Part shown: positions 1 through 7,182 of the stretch, piece by piece
Layout of the letters: each line of letters starts with the position of its first letter
Numbering within the stretch: the stretch's first letter is position 1
From: DATDOO01 sp035293245
GTDB taxonomy: Bacteria > Pseudomonadota > Gammaproteobacteria > Methylococcales > Methylococcaceae
DNA: 27,245 nt
Direction: 5' to 3'
Assembly: GCA_035293245.1 (NCBI GenBank)
Contig: DATDOO010000155.1
Span: 1-27,245 of the forward strand
The notes under the pieces: model-generated
Told to the model about the DNA's origin: nothing
Databases searched by the model: none
The model's input: the letters and a program-made list of their open reading frames with translations, nothing else
Position numbers and translations under genes: made by a program

Positions 1-57
1 CCGCCGCGTCTGTTTCTTCTTAGCCGCATATTCCAGCTCGGAGAAGGTCATCTGCAT
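1..57 (-). CDS. IS5-group transposase, N-terminal fragment (runs off window)
   Basis: Read on the minus strand from the ATG at 57, the sequence gives 19 residues beginning MQMTFSELEYAAKKK and ending TRR at the window edge. This resembles the conserved start of IS5-group transposases (LTF..SE......KR.QTR). A good ribosome binding site, AAGAGG, lies at 66-71 on the minus strand, which supports the start; a second in-frame ATG is at 51. The rest of the gene lies outside the window. The upstream element end should fall somewhere around 85-120, but I could not define a terminal inverted repeat with only one end visible. Assignment to IS5 is from family memory of the N-terminus and rests on few residues. 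Confidence 0.65.
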   Translation of the reverse strand, partial: MQMTFSELEYAAKKKQTRR

Positions 58-356
58 CGGAATTCCTCTTCGGGTGATGTTTGCCGTATTCTCTCAGCTC
101 ACAATTCAACCCGCGAGCTGGAATAAATCAGCGCTTCCTTAGGCCTTTTCAGGAATAGCCCCATGCGACCCGGCGTGGATTTGCCACGGACTCGTCCGTT
201 TGTCCCTCCCGAAAGCCCATCGCGCCGCAAAAACGCTGTCCGCGGCACGAAACGGGGAGGAAACTTGAAGAAAAACCGCTTACGGCCCGACGCCCCGGCG
301 AACGGCTTCAACCTCTTCCGCAAAGGAGGAGGAATTCGCCGCCCGCCGTGAACGGG
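58..356. other. Gene-free stretch next to the IS5-group transposase
   Basis: The first 60 bases probably hold the 5' end of the insertion sequence. Two short reading frames on opposite strands (99-323 minus and 163-351 plus) cover the rest. Both are rich in Arg, Lys, Pro and Phe, overlap each other and resemble no family, so I regard neither as a gene. No clear terminator was found. Confidence 0.5.
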
Positions 357-767
357 TCAGCTTTCGGGGTTCAGGACTTCCAGCTTCACCTGGGTCGTGC
401 CGGCCTCGACGAAGTCGAGTTCCCGCGCCGCCTGTCTGGAGAGATCCAGCAACCGGCCGTTGCGATACCGCGCCCGATCGGTGACGCGCACCACCACCGA
501 CTTGTGGTTCACTAGATTGGTGACCCGCACTCGGGTCCCGAAAGGCAGATTGCTGTGTGTCGCCGTCAGTTTGGTTTTGTCGTAGCGCTCGCCGCTGGCC
601 GTCCGACGGCCTTGGTAACGATCGCTGTAATAGGAGGCCAGACCGATTTGCTGATGCGAATTGGCGCTGGATTTATGAGTTTGGCCCTTGGCTGAAACAA
701 CCGAGCAGGCCGATAGCAGAGAAACCGACAGAATCGATTTAGCTACTAATTTCATACAATTAGTCAT
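357..767 (-). CDS. rlpA: RlpA-like septal ring lipoprotein / lytic transglycosylase
   Basis: This 136-residue protein has an N-terminal lipoprotein signal with a lipobox (LLSAC, Cys at about residue 21). A single double-psi beta-barrel domain follows (about residues 42-132). The RlpA hallmarks are visible: GLASYYSDRYQGRRTASGE, then LTATHSNLPFGTRVRVTN, then VRVTDRARYRNGRLLDLS. Family members are outer-membrane lipoproteins that bind or cleave peptidoglycan strands lacking stem peptides. The C-terminal SPOR domain of longer RlpA proteins is absent, so this is the short DPBB-only form. The start at 767 is backed by GAGG at 774-777; an in-frame ATG at 755 is the alternative. A small perfect hairpin (GGCTA/TAGCC, 781-795) lies in the leader. 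Transglycosylase activity is not certain for short forms. Confidence 0.85.
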   Translation of the reverse strand: MTNCMKLVAKSILSVSLLSACSVVSAKGQTHKSSANSHQQIGLASYYSDRYQGRRTASGERYDKTKLTATHSNLPFGTRVRVTNLVNHKSVVVRVTDRARYRNGRLLDLSRQAARELDFVEAGTTQVKLEVLNPES

Positions 768-924
768 TCATCACCTCTGTGGCTAAAAGATAGCCAAGAG
801 GGAGGCTACCAAGAATCGGCGCCGGGGTAAAGCTTTTTGCCGATCATGGCACGTCATTTGCGTAGTGGACAGGGCGGTGGATTAGCCCACTCCCTCTGCC
901 GTACGCATTTGATTTTACAGCCCT

Positions 925-2178
925 TCATTCCGCCCCGCGCGCCGTCGCAAGCCGGGCCAGCGCTCCCAATCCCGCAAGACGCCCGCTGGCGAAACAGGCG
1001 GTAAGCAGATAGCCGCCGGTCGGCGCTTCCCAGTCCAGCATTTCGCCAGCACAGAATACGCCAGGCAGGGCGCGCAGCATCAGTGTTTCGTCCAGCGCCT
1101 CGAAGAGCACGCCGCCCGCGCTGCTGATGGCTTCGTCCAGCGGACGGGGCGCAATGAGCCGCAAGGGCAACGATTTGATCGCAGCCGCAAGGCGTTCCGG
1201 GGAGTCGAAATCCGGCGCCGGCAACAGTTCGCGCAGCAGCCCCATTTTCACGCCGCGGATGTTCACCCGCCGCTCCAAATGACTGGACAGGGAGCGGGAG
1301 CCGCGCGGATGGACCAGGGCGGCGACGATGTTCGGGAGCTCCCTGCCGGGCGCCAGGTCGAGGAAAACGACGGCAAAGCCCTTGGCCTCAATCTCGTCGC
1401 GCAAAAGCGCGGACAAGGCGTAAACGGGACCGCCTTCGATGCCGGCGGCCGTCGCCATGAGATCGCCCCGGCTGCGATGCGCATTTCCCGCCGCATCGGT
1501 AAAGGCCACGGCGACGGACTTCACCGGCTGCCCGGCGAAGCGGCCGCCGAAGTGCTCGCTCCAGCCCACATCGAAACCGCAGTTGGCGGGCCGCAAAGGC
1601 GCGACGGAAAGGCCGCGCTGCGCGAACAAAGGAACCCAGGCGCCGTCGGAACCGAGCTGTGCCCAACTGCCCCCGCCCAGCGCCAACACCACCGTATCGG
1701 CAGCCACGGCGCTTTCTCCCTGGGGCGTGGCGAAACGCAACGCGCCGTTTTCGTCCCAACCGCACCAGCGATGGCGCACATGGAAGCGCACCCCCGCCTC
1801 GCGCAGGCGGTGCAGCCAGGCGCGCAACAACGGTGCAGCCTTCATGTCCGCCGGGAACACCCGGCCGGAGGTGCCGACGAAGGTTCCGATGCCCAAGCCG
1901 TGCACCCACTCGCGCAGTTCCGCCGGCCCGAAAGCCTCCAGCAGCGGCCTGATTTCCGCCCGCCGTGCACCGTAGCGGGCAACAAAAGCGTCCATAGGCT
2001 CGGCGTGGGTGATGTTCATCCCGCCCTTCCCGGCCATCAGGAACTTGCGTCCCACCGACGGCATGGCCTCGTAAACATCGACCCGCGCGCGGCCCTGGGC
2101 CAAGACCTCCGCGGCCATGAGCCCGGCAGGGCCGCCGCCGATCACGGCAACCGAAGGAGCGCTGCGGCTCTTGCTCAC
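925..2178 (-). CDS. FAD-dependent flavoprotein of the HI0933/BaiN family (PP_4765-like)
   Basis: The protein starts with a Rossmann FAD-binding motif, VAVIGGGPAGLMAAEVLAQG, followed by YEAMPSVGRKFLMAGKGGMN, which is typical of the HI0933-like family. It ends with a second dinucleotide motif and a cap (GVFCAGEMLDWEAPTGGYLL). The PP_4765 branch is known from sequence only; related BaiN/RdsA proteins are flavoenzymes of unclear physiological substrate. The reading frame is open up to a GTG at 2280, giving 451 residues. The first 34 of those do not look like the family, and members begin a few residues before the FAD motif, so I prefer the GTG at 2178 (417 residues); a GTG at 2190 is also possible. 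It is divergent from the formate dehydrogenase gene, and nothing in the neighbourhood suggests a pathway. Confidence 0.8.
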   Translation of the reverse strand: MSKSRSAPSVAVIGGGPAGLMAAEVLAQGRARVDVYEAMPSVGRKFLMAGKGGMNITHAEPMDAFVARYGARRAEIRPLLEAFGPAELREWVHGLGIGTFVGTSGRVFPADMKAAPLLRAWLHRLREAGVRFHVRHRWCGWDENGALRFATPQGESAVAADTVVLALGGGSWAQLGSDGAWVPLFAQRGLSVAPLRPANCGFDVGWSEHFGGRFAGQPVKSVAVAFTDAAGNAHRSRGDLMATAAGIEGGPVYALSALLRDEIEAKGFAVVFLDLAPGRELPNIVAALVHPRGSRSLSSHLERRVNIRGVKMGLLRELLPAPDFDSPERLAAAIKSLPLRLIAPRPLDEAISSAGGVLFEALDETLMLRALPGVFCAGEMLDWEAPTGGYLLTACFASGRLAGLGALARLATARGAE

Positions 2179-2356
2179 CCCCCAAACCACCCGTTTCCCA
2201 TCCGCAAGCGTTGCCGGCGAAGGACGGCAGGGCGTAGTCCGGCGTAAAGGAACAAGTCGGGCGAACTCACCGCGCGGCACCGGGTGCAGCGTTTCGCGCC
2301 CGCGCCGCGCCCGCTTCGGTCCGCCGACATCCGCCAGCGCCCGGGCCAGAAATTTC

Positions 2357-2362
2357 TATACT
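2357..2362 (+). promoter_or_regulatory. Possible -10 element upstream of fdhA
   Basis: TATACT at 2357-2362 is close to the sigma70 -10 consensus and lies about 95 bases before the fdhA start in the divergent gap. No convincing -35 hexamer sits 16-18 bases upstream, so this is only a candidate. Confidence 0.25.
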
Positions 2363-2457
2363 TGACTGCAACAGTGGGGGTTTTTCGCCCCGCAACGTTG
2401 CCTAATGGCTGAAGCCCCGAATTTCGAGCTTCGCCCGTTCTGCGAGGAATACGAGTC

Positions 2458-5289
2458 ATGGCTGCCAATCTCCACTACGCTCAGTCGCCGAACACGATTT
2501 CTTTCCTGCTCGACGGGGACGAAATGCACGCCTTCGAAGGCGAAACCATCCTGCAGGCCGCGCAGCGCCACGGCAAAGCGATCCCACACCTCTGCTACAA
2601 GGACGGGTACCGGCCGGACGGCAATTGCCGCTCCTGCATGGTCGAAATCAAGGGGGAGCGGGTGCTGGCCCCCTCCTGTTGCCGCCGGCCCCAGGAGCGC
2701 ATGGAGATATACAGCAGCAACGAACGGGCCCGCGCTTCGCAGAAGCTGGTGATCGAGTTGCTGCTCTCCGACATGCCCAAGCAGGGCAAATCGCCCTATT
2801 CGCTCAAATCCGAACTGGACCACTGGGCCGACGCGCTCGGCGTAAAGAATCCCCGTTTCCCCGGCCGCGCACAACCCGCGCCCGATTTTTCCCATCCGGC
2901 CATGGCCGTGAACCTGGACGCCTGCATCCAGTGCACCCGCTGCGTGCGCGCCTGCCGCGAGGAGCAGGTGAACGACGTCATCGGCTACGCCTACCGCGGC
3001 GCCCATGCAGTGCCGGTGTTCGACATGGACGATCCCATGGGGACGAGCACCTGCGTGGCCTGCGGCGAATGCGTGCAGGCCTGCCCGACCGGCGCCCTGA
3101 TGCCGGCCGGGAATGTGGGCCTGATCGAGCCCGACAAGCGGGTGGACTCCACCTGCCCTTACTGCGGCGTAGGTTGTCTCTTGACCTTCAACGTCAAGGA
3201 CAACCGCATCCTGTACGTGGAGGGCCGCGACGGCCCGGCCAACCACAGCCGCCTATGCGTCAAGGGGCGCTTCGGCTTCGATTACGTGCACAACCCGTTG
3301 CGCCTCACCCAGCCGCTGATCAGGCGTTCCGGCGTCCCCAAGATCACGGAATTGCTGGACCCGAAAGACCTCGACAAGGTCTTCCGCGAGGCGAACTGGG
3401 AAGAAGCGCTGGATTTTGCCGCCGGCGGCTTGCGGAAAATCCGCGATGCCCGTGGCCCGCGAGCCTTGGCCGGTTTCGGCTCGGCCAAGGGCAGCAACGA
3501 GGAGGCCTATCTGTTCCAGAAACTGGTGCGCACCGGCTTCGGCAGCAACAACGTGGACCACTGCACCCGCCTGTGTCACGCCTCGTCGGTGGCGGCTCTC
3601 CTGGAATGCATCGGCTCGGGGGCGGTGTCCAACCCGGTGGCGGACGTGAAGGACGCCGAAGTCATCCTCGTCATCGGCTCCAACCCCACCGTCAACCACC
3701 CGGTGGCGGCCACCTTCATGAAGAACGCCGCCAAGGCCGGCAAGACGGTCATCCTCATGGACCCGCGCGCCACCGAAATCGCGCGCCACGCCACCTATGC
3801 GCTGCAATTCCGTCCCGACACCGATGTGGCCCTGCTGAACGGCATGATGCATACCATCGTTGGGGAGGGCCTGGTCGACGAGTTCTACATTCGCGAACAC
3901 ACCGAAGGTTACGAAGCGCTGCGCGAGCATGTGAAGGACTACAGCCCCGAAAAGGTGGCGCCCATCTGCGGCATTCCGGCCGAAACCATCAAGGCGGTGG
4001 CGCGCCTTTACGCCACCTCCAAAGGGTCGATGATCTTCTGGGGCATGGGCATCTCCCAGCACATCCACGGCACCGACAACGCCCGCTGCCTGATTTCCCT
4101 GGCCCTGATGACCGGCCAGATCGGCCGCTCCGGCACCGGCCTGCACCCGCTGCGCGGCCAGAACAACGTGCAGGGTGCGTCCGACGTGGGTTTGATCCCC
4201 ATGTTCTTTCCCGATTATCAGTCGGTCAAAAACCCGGAGGTGCACGCCAAGTTCGAAAAATTCTGGGGCACGTCCCTGGATTCGGACCCCGGCCTGACCG
4301 TGGTCGAGATCATACACGCCATTCACGACGGCAAGATTGCCGGCCTGTACGTGGAAGGCGAAAACCCGGCCATGTCCGACCCCAACCTCAACCACGCCCG
4401 CGAATCCCTCGCCATGCTGGAGCACTTGGTGGTGCAGGACATTTTCCTGACCGAAACCGCCGGTTTCGCCGACGTCATCCTGCCCGCCTCGGCCTTCCCG
4501 GAAAAAACCGGCACCTTCACCAACACCGACCGGCGCGTGCAACTGGGCCGGCAGGCCATAGCCCCGCCGGGAAATGCCCGCCAGGATTTGTGGATCATCC
4601 AGGAGATGGCCCGCCGCTTAGGGTTGGATTGGCGTTATTCGGGCCCCGTCGAGGTGTTCGAGGAAATGCGCCGGGTCATGCCGACCATCTCCGGCATCGC
4701 CTGGGAACGCCTGGAAAACGAGCATACCGTGACCTACCCGTGCGAACTGGCGCCGGAGGGCGATCTCATTTGCCTGGTGCCCGGCGGACACCGGCATCCC
4801 CTCGACTACCCGCCCAGCCAGCCGGTGTTGTTCGACGACTGCTTCCCGACGGCCAGCGGACGGGGCAAATTCGTGCCGGCCACGTACATCCATGCGGCGG
4901 AACTGCCCAGCGACGATTTTCCGTTCGTTTTCATCACCGGCCGCCAACTGGAGCACTGGCATACGGGCAGCATGACCCGCCACGCTTCGAAACTCGATGC
5001 CATCGAGCCCGATCCGGTAATCAACGTCCACCCCCTGGATCTGGAAAAATTCGGCATCCGGGCCGGCGAGTCGATGACCCTCGAATCGCGAAGGGGCAAG
5101 CTGTCGGCTTACGCGCGCAGCGATTTGGGCATCCAGCGCGGCACCGTGTTCATGGCCTTCTGCTACAACGAAGCCTCGGCCAACCTGCTGACCAACGAAG
5201 CCTTGGACCCTTTCGGCAAGATACCCGAGTTCAAGTTCTGCGCCGTGAAAGTAACGCCGGGCGGCGAACCGGCCCGGCGGGTGGCTTGA
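2458..5289 (+). CDS. fdhA: Formate dehydrogenase alpha subunit, molybdopterin enzyme with NuoG-like Fe-S arm
   Basis: This 943-residue cytoplasmic enzyme would oxidise formate to CO2. The N-terminus is a [2Fe-2S] ferredoxin-like domain (Cys46, 57, 60, 74). Next come two four-Cys clusters of 4Fe-4S type (Cys156/159/162/166 and Cys199/202/205/209). The molybdopterin oxidoreductase Fe4S4 motif follows (Cys233/236/240/267). The expected active-site pair is Cys373-His374 in DHCTRLCHASS, so it is a cysteine rather than a selenocysteine enzyme. RGQNNVQG and the C-terminal molybdopterin dinucleotide-binding domain (HWHTGSMTRHA) are present. No Tat signal is visible. GAGG at 2444-2447 supports the start. 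No flavin/NAD subunits (FdsB, FdsG) lie next to it, so the electron acceptor is unknown; it resembles stand-alone FdhA proteins such as Bacillus YjgC/YrhE in layout. A Kelch gene follows after 34 bases. Confidence 0.93.
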   Translation: MAANLHYAQSPNTISFLLDGDEMHAFEGETILQAAQRHGKAIPHLCYKDGYRPDGNCRSCMVEIKGERVLAPSCCRRPQERMEIYSSNERARASQKLVIELLLSDMPKQGKSPYSLKSELDHWADALGVKNPRFPGRAQPAPDFSHPAMAVNLDACIQCTRCVRACREEQVNDVIGYAYRGAHAVPVFDMDDPMGTSTCVACGECVQACPTGALMPAGNVGLIEPDKRVDSTCPYCGVGCLLTFNVKDNRILYVEGRDGPANHSRLCVKGRFGFDYVHNPLRLTQPLIRRSGVPKITELLDPKDLDKVFREANWEEALDFAAGGLRKIRDARGPRALAGFGSAKGSNEEAYLFQKLVRTGFGSNNVDHCTRLCHASSVAALLECIGSGAVSNPVADVKDAEVILVIGSNPTVNHPVAATFMKNAAKAGKTVILMDPRATEIARHATYALQFRPDTDVALLNGMMHTIVGEGLVDEFYIREHTEGYEALREHVKDYSPEKVAPICGIPAETIKAVARLYATSKGSMIFWGMGISQHIHGTDNARCLISLALMTGQIGRSGTGLHPLRGQNNVQGASDVGLIPMFFPDYQSVKNPEVHAKFEKFWGTSLDSDPGLTVVEIIHAIHDGKIAGLYVEGENPAMSDPNLNHARESLAMLEHLVVQDIFLTETAGFADVILPASAFPEKTGTFTNTDRRVQLGRQAIAPPGNARQDLWIIQEMARRLGLDWRYSGPVEVFEEMRRVMPTISGIAWERLENEHTVTYPCELAPEGDLICLVPGGHRHPLDYPPSQPVLFDDCFPTASGRGKFVPATYIHAAELPSDDFPFVFITGRQLEHWHTGSMTRHASKLDAIEPDPVINVHPLDLEKFGIRAGESMTLESRRGKLSAYARSDLGIQRGTVFMAFCYNEASANLLTNEALDPFGKIPEFKFCAVKVTPGGEPARRVA

Positions 5290-5323
5290 TACCGCTTACG
5301 CCTTCCCGACGGAGGATCGAGTC

Positions 5324-6322
5324 ATGAAGCGCATGTTGCTGCTGATCGGGTTCATGGCCGTCGCGGCCGCGTATTTCTATTACGTGCGCGGCGTGGGGAT
5401 CGCCCCGGAAGCGCGCGTCCCGGCCGTGGTCGAGCGGGACGGCGCCGCCGGAACCTTCGCCTGGGTATCCGGAGCGCCCATGCCCACCGCCCGGTCCGAG
5501 GTAAGCGCAGCGGCCCTGAACGGAAAAATCCACGTCATCGGCGGCTTCGACGGCTTCGGCAGAACCCTCGCCACGGTCGAGATTTACGATCCCGCGCGCG
5601 ATGCCTGGGAAACCGGCCACCCGCTGCCCGAACCACGGCACCACGCCGCGGCCGTTACCGTCGGGGATTCCCTTTATGTCATCGGCGGTTACCAAGGACT
5701 GACCTTCAACCCGAAAGCGGACGTCTTCCGGTTCGAAACCGGGTCCGCCTCCTGGCGGCGCGTCGCACCCCTGCCCGCGGCCCGCGGGGCCATGGCGGCG
5801 GCCGCATGGGACGGCAGGATTTATGTCGTGGCCGGCGTGGGTGCGGAGGGCTTGGCCGACGATTTGTTCGTCTACGACGCCCGGCAAGACCGCTGGGAAC
5901 CCAAAACCCATGCGCCGACCCGGCGCGATCATTTGGCGGCGGGTGCGCTCAAGGGACTTTTTTACGTGGCGGGCGGGCGGGAAAAGACGCTGTCCTCCAA
6001 TCTGCCCAGCCTGGAAATCTACGACCCCGCCAACGACACCTGGCGCTCCGGTCCGTCCATGCCCACGCCGCGGGGAGGCGTGGCCGGGGCCGTTCTCAAC
6101 GGGCTTTTCGTGGTCGTGGGCGGCGAACAGCCCAGTTCCACCTACAAAGAAACGGAAGCCTTCGACCCCGACCGCCATCGCTGGCTGTCCCTGCCCGGCT
6201 TGCCCACCCCGCGCCATGGCCTCGCCGCCGTGACGGTCGGCGACACCCTCTATGCCATCGGCGGCGGCAAAAAGCCCGCGCTCTCGGTATCCGCCGTCAA
6301 CGAAGGCTTACAGGTTCGTTGA
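5324..6322 (+). CDS. Exported or membrane-anchored Kelch-repeat beta-propeller protein
   Basis: The 332-residue product has an N-terminal hydrophobic segment (residues 3-20, LLLIGFMAVAAAYFYY) that is a signal anchor or signal peptide. About six Kelch repeats follow, each with an IYVIGG-like strand, a D(P)..D.W turn and a P.PR.. start. Examples are KIHVIGGFDGF, SLYVIGGYQGL, RIYVVAGVG, LFYVAGG, LFVVVGGEQ and TLYAIGGGK. Six blades would make a closed propeller in the periplasm. GGAGG at 5311-5315 sets the start. It lies 34 bases after fdhA on the same strand, so the two are probably co-transcribed, which hints at a link with formate metabolism. No catalytic residues can be named; Kelch proteins are usually binding scaffolds, and some are N-acetylneuraminate epimerases. 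Specific function unknown. Confidence 0.8.
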   Translation: MKRMLLLIGFMAVAAAYFYYVRGVGIAPEARVPAVVERDGAAGTFAWVSGAPMPTARSEVSAAALNGKIHVIGGFDGFGRTLATVEIYDPARDAWETGHPLPEPRHHAAAVTVGDSLYVIGGYQGLTFNPKADVFRFETGSASWRRVAPLPAARGAMAAAAWDGRIYVVAGVGAEGLADDLFVYDARQDRWEPKTHAPTRRDHLAAGALKGLFYVAGGREKTLSSNLPSLEIYDPANDTWRSGPSMPTPRGGVAGAVLNGLFVVVGGEQPSSTYKETEAFDPDRHRWLSLPGLPTPRHGLAAVTVGDTLYAIGGGKKPALSVSAVNEGLQVR

Positions 6323-6425
6323 AGATGGCGGTTATTATCAGATGTGGGGTACGCTTGCGTGCCCGGGTCGAGGCGACCCAGGGCGGAAACGGCGGCCAAT
6401 CGAAAAACCGGGAGGAGATCGACCC

Positions 6426-6683
6426 ATGAGTTGCAAATATCAAGAATGCGCAAAAGACATCCTGCATACGGCGATTCAGGACTGCAGGGAGCACCCGCTA
6501 CTTTGCAGTCTGTTTCTCATGGATACCCTGCTGCTCATGTTCTACCGCTACTGGATGCCCTTCCTCCTGGCGCTGGCGCTGGTCGGCGGCCTGATTTACC
6601 TTTCCATGTTCTTCGGGGCAAAACATGCGTCGTGTTTTTCCCGTGCAGCGTGCGGGAAGCGGGAAGATTCGTCGGCGGGCTGA
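6426..6683 (+). CDS. Small membrane protein, hypothetical
   Basis: An 85-residue reading frame starts at the ATG at 6426, preceded by GGGAGGAG at 6409-6416. The N-terminal 24 residues are polar and Cys-containing (MSCKYQECAKDIL). A long hydrophobic stretch (about residues 25-63) probably forms one long or two short membrane helices, and a Cys-containing basic tail follows. It lies 103 bases after the Kelch gene on the same strand. I do not recognise a family. Six Cys residues in 85 positions are many for a small membrane protein and may bind a metal or form disulfides, but this is speculation. Confidence 0.55.
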   Translation: MSCKYQECAKDILHTAIQDCREHPLLCSLFLMDTLLLMFYRYWMPFLLALALVGGLIYLSMFFGAKHASCFSRAACGKREDSSAG

Positions 6684-6744
6684 AAGCTCGCCTCCCCTGC
6701 CAATACGGAAATAAGGTGCGCGCTGCGTACCCGCCTGGCGGCAA

Positions 6745-7035
6745 TTACGTGTCGTCCGTTTCTTTCCGGTCCGAATGCCCCAGATTCCGGTCGGGGGCAA
6801 TACGGTCCCGGACCCGCTGCTTCAGTTCGGTGATCTCCGGAAACCGACCCTGATCCTTGCGCGACCAGACCAGCTCCCCGTTGGCCCAGACCTCGAAGAC
6901 GCCGCCGGTGCCCGGTTTCAGGGACAGCTCGGCAATCTCCCGGTCGAAGGTCGTCAACAGTTCCTGCGCCATCCAGGCGGCGCGCAGCAGCCAGCGGCAC
7001 TGGGTGCAGTAGTGGATTTCGATGCGGTGGTTCAC
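6745..7035 (-). CDS. Rdx family (SelT/SelW/SelH-like) thioredoxin-fold protein
   Basis: This 96-residue protein begins with a beta strand and a redox motif, IEIHYCTQCRW (Cys10-x-x-Cys13), followed by helix-rich sequence and FEVWANGELVWSRKDQGRFP. That is the classic signature of the Rdx/SelW family, here in the Cys-only version. Eukaryotic homologues are thioredoxin-like selenoproteins; the bacterial role is undefined but presumably thiol redox. The start is a GTG at 7035, with only a weak GGGA upstream. It is convergent with the small membrane protein gene and lies downstream of the cupredoxin gene in the same orientation, 147 bases away. Confidence 0.8.
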   Translation of the reverse strand: MNHRIEIHYCTQCRWLLRAAWMAQELLTTFDREIAELSLKPGTGGVFEVWANGELVWSRKDQGRFPEITELKQRVRDRIAPDRNLGHSDRKETDDT

Positions 7036-7080
7036 GGCGTCCCGATCTTTGAGGTTGGTACTTTTTCGGAAGCGTCGGCC

Positions 7081-7101
7081 GGGGCGGAGGTAATCCGCCC
7101 C
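7081..7101. repeat. Palindrome GGGGCGGA/TCCGCCCC
   Basis: Perfect 8-bp arms (7081-7088 and 7094-7101) with a 5-base loop lie about 80 bases beyond the stop of the cupredoxin gene. The hairpin could act as an mRNA 3' end for that minus-strand gene, but no T-run follows. The same arms recur at 8967-8985. Confidence 0.5.
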
Positions 7102-7182
7102 GCCCCGCCTCGGTCCATGCGCCTATGACGCTCTCAAGCAAACTTTAACGCGAAATCGCAGCAACCGCAGGCCAACTCCCCG

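Noticed and set aside
2625..5327. 900-codon frame overlapping fdhA in another plus-strand frame
   Set aside because: It is Arg/Pro-rich shadow sequence; fdhA is unambiguous.
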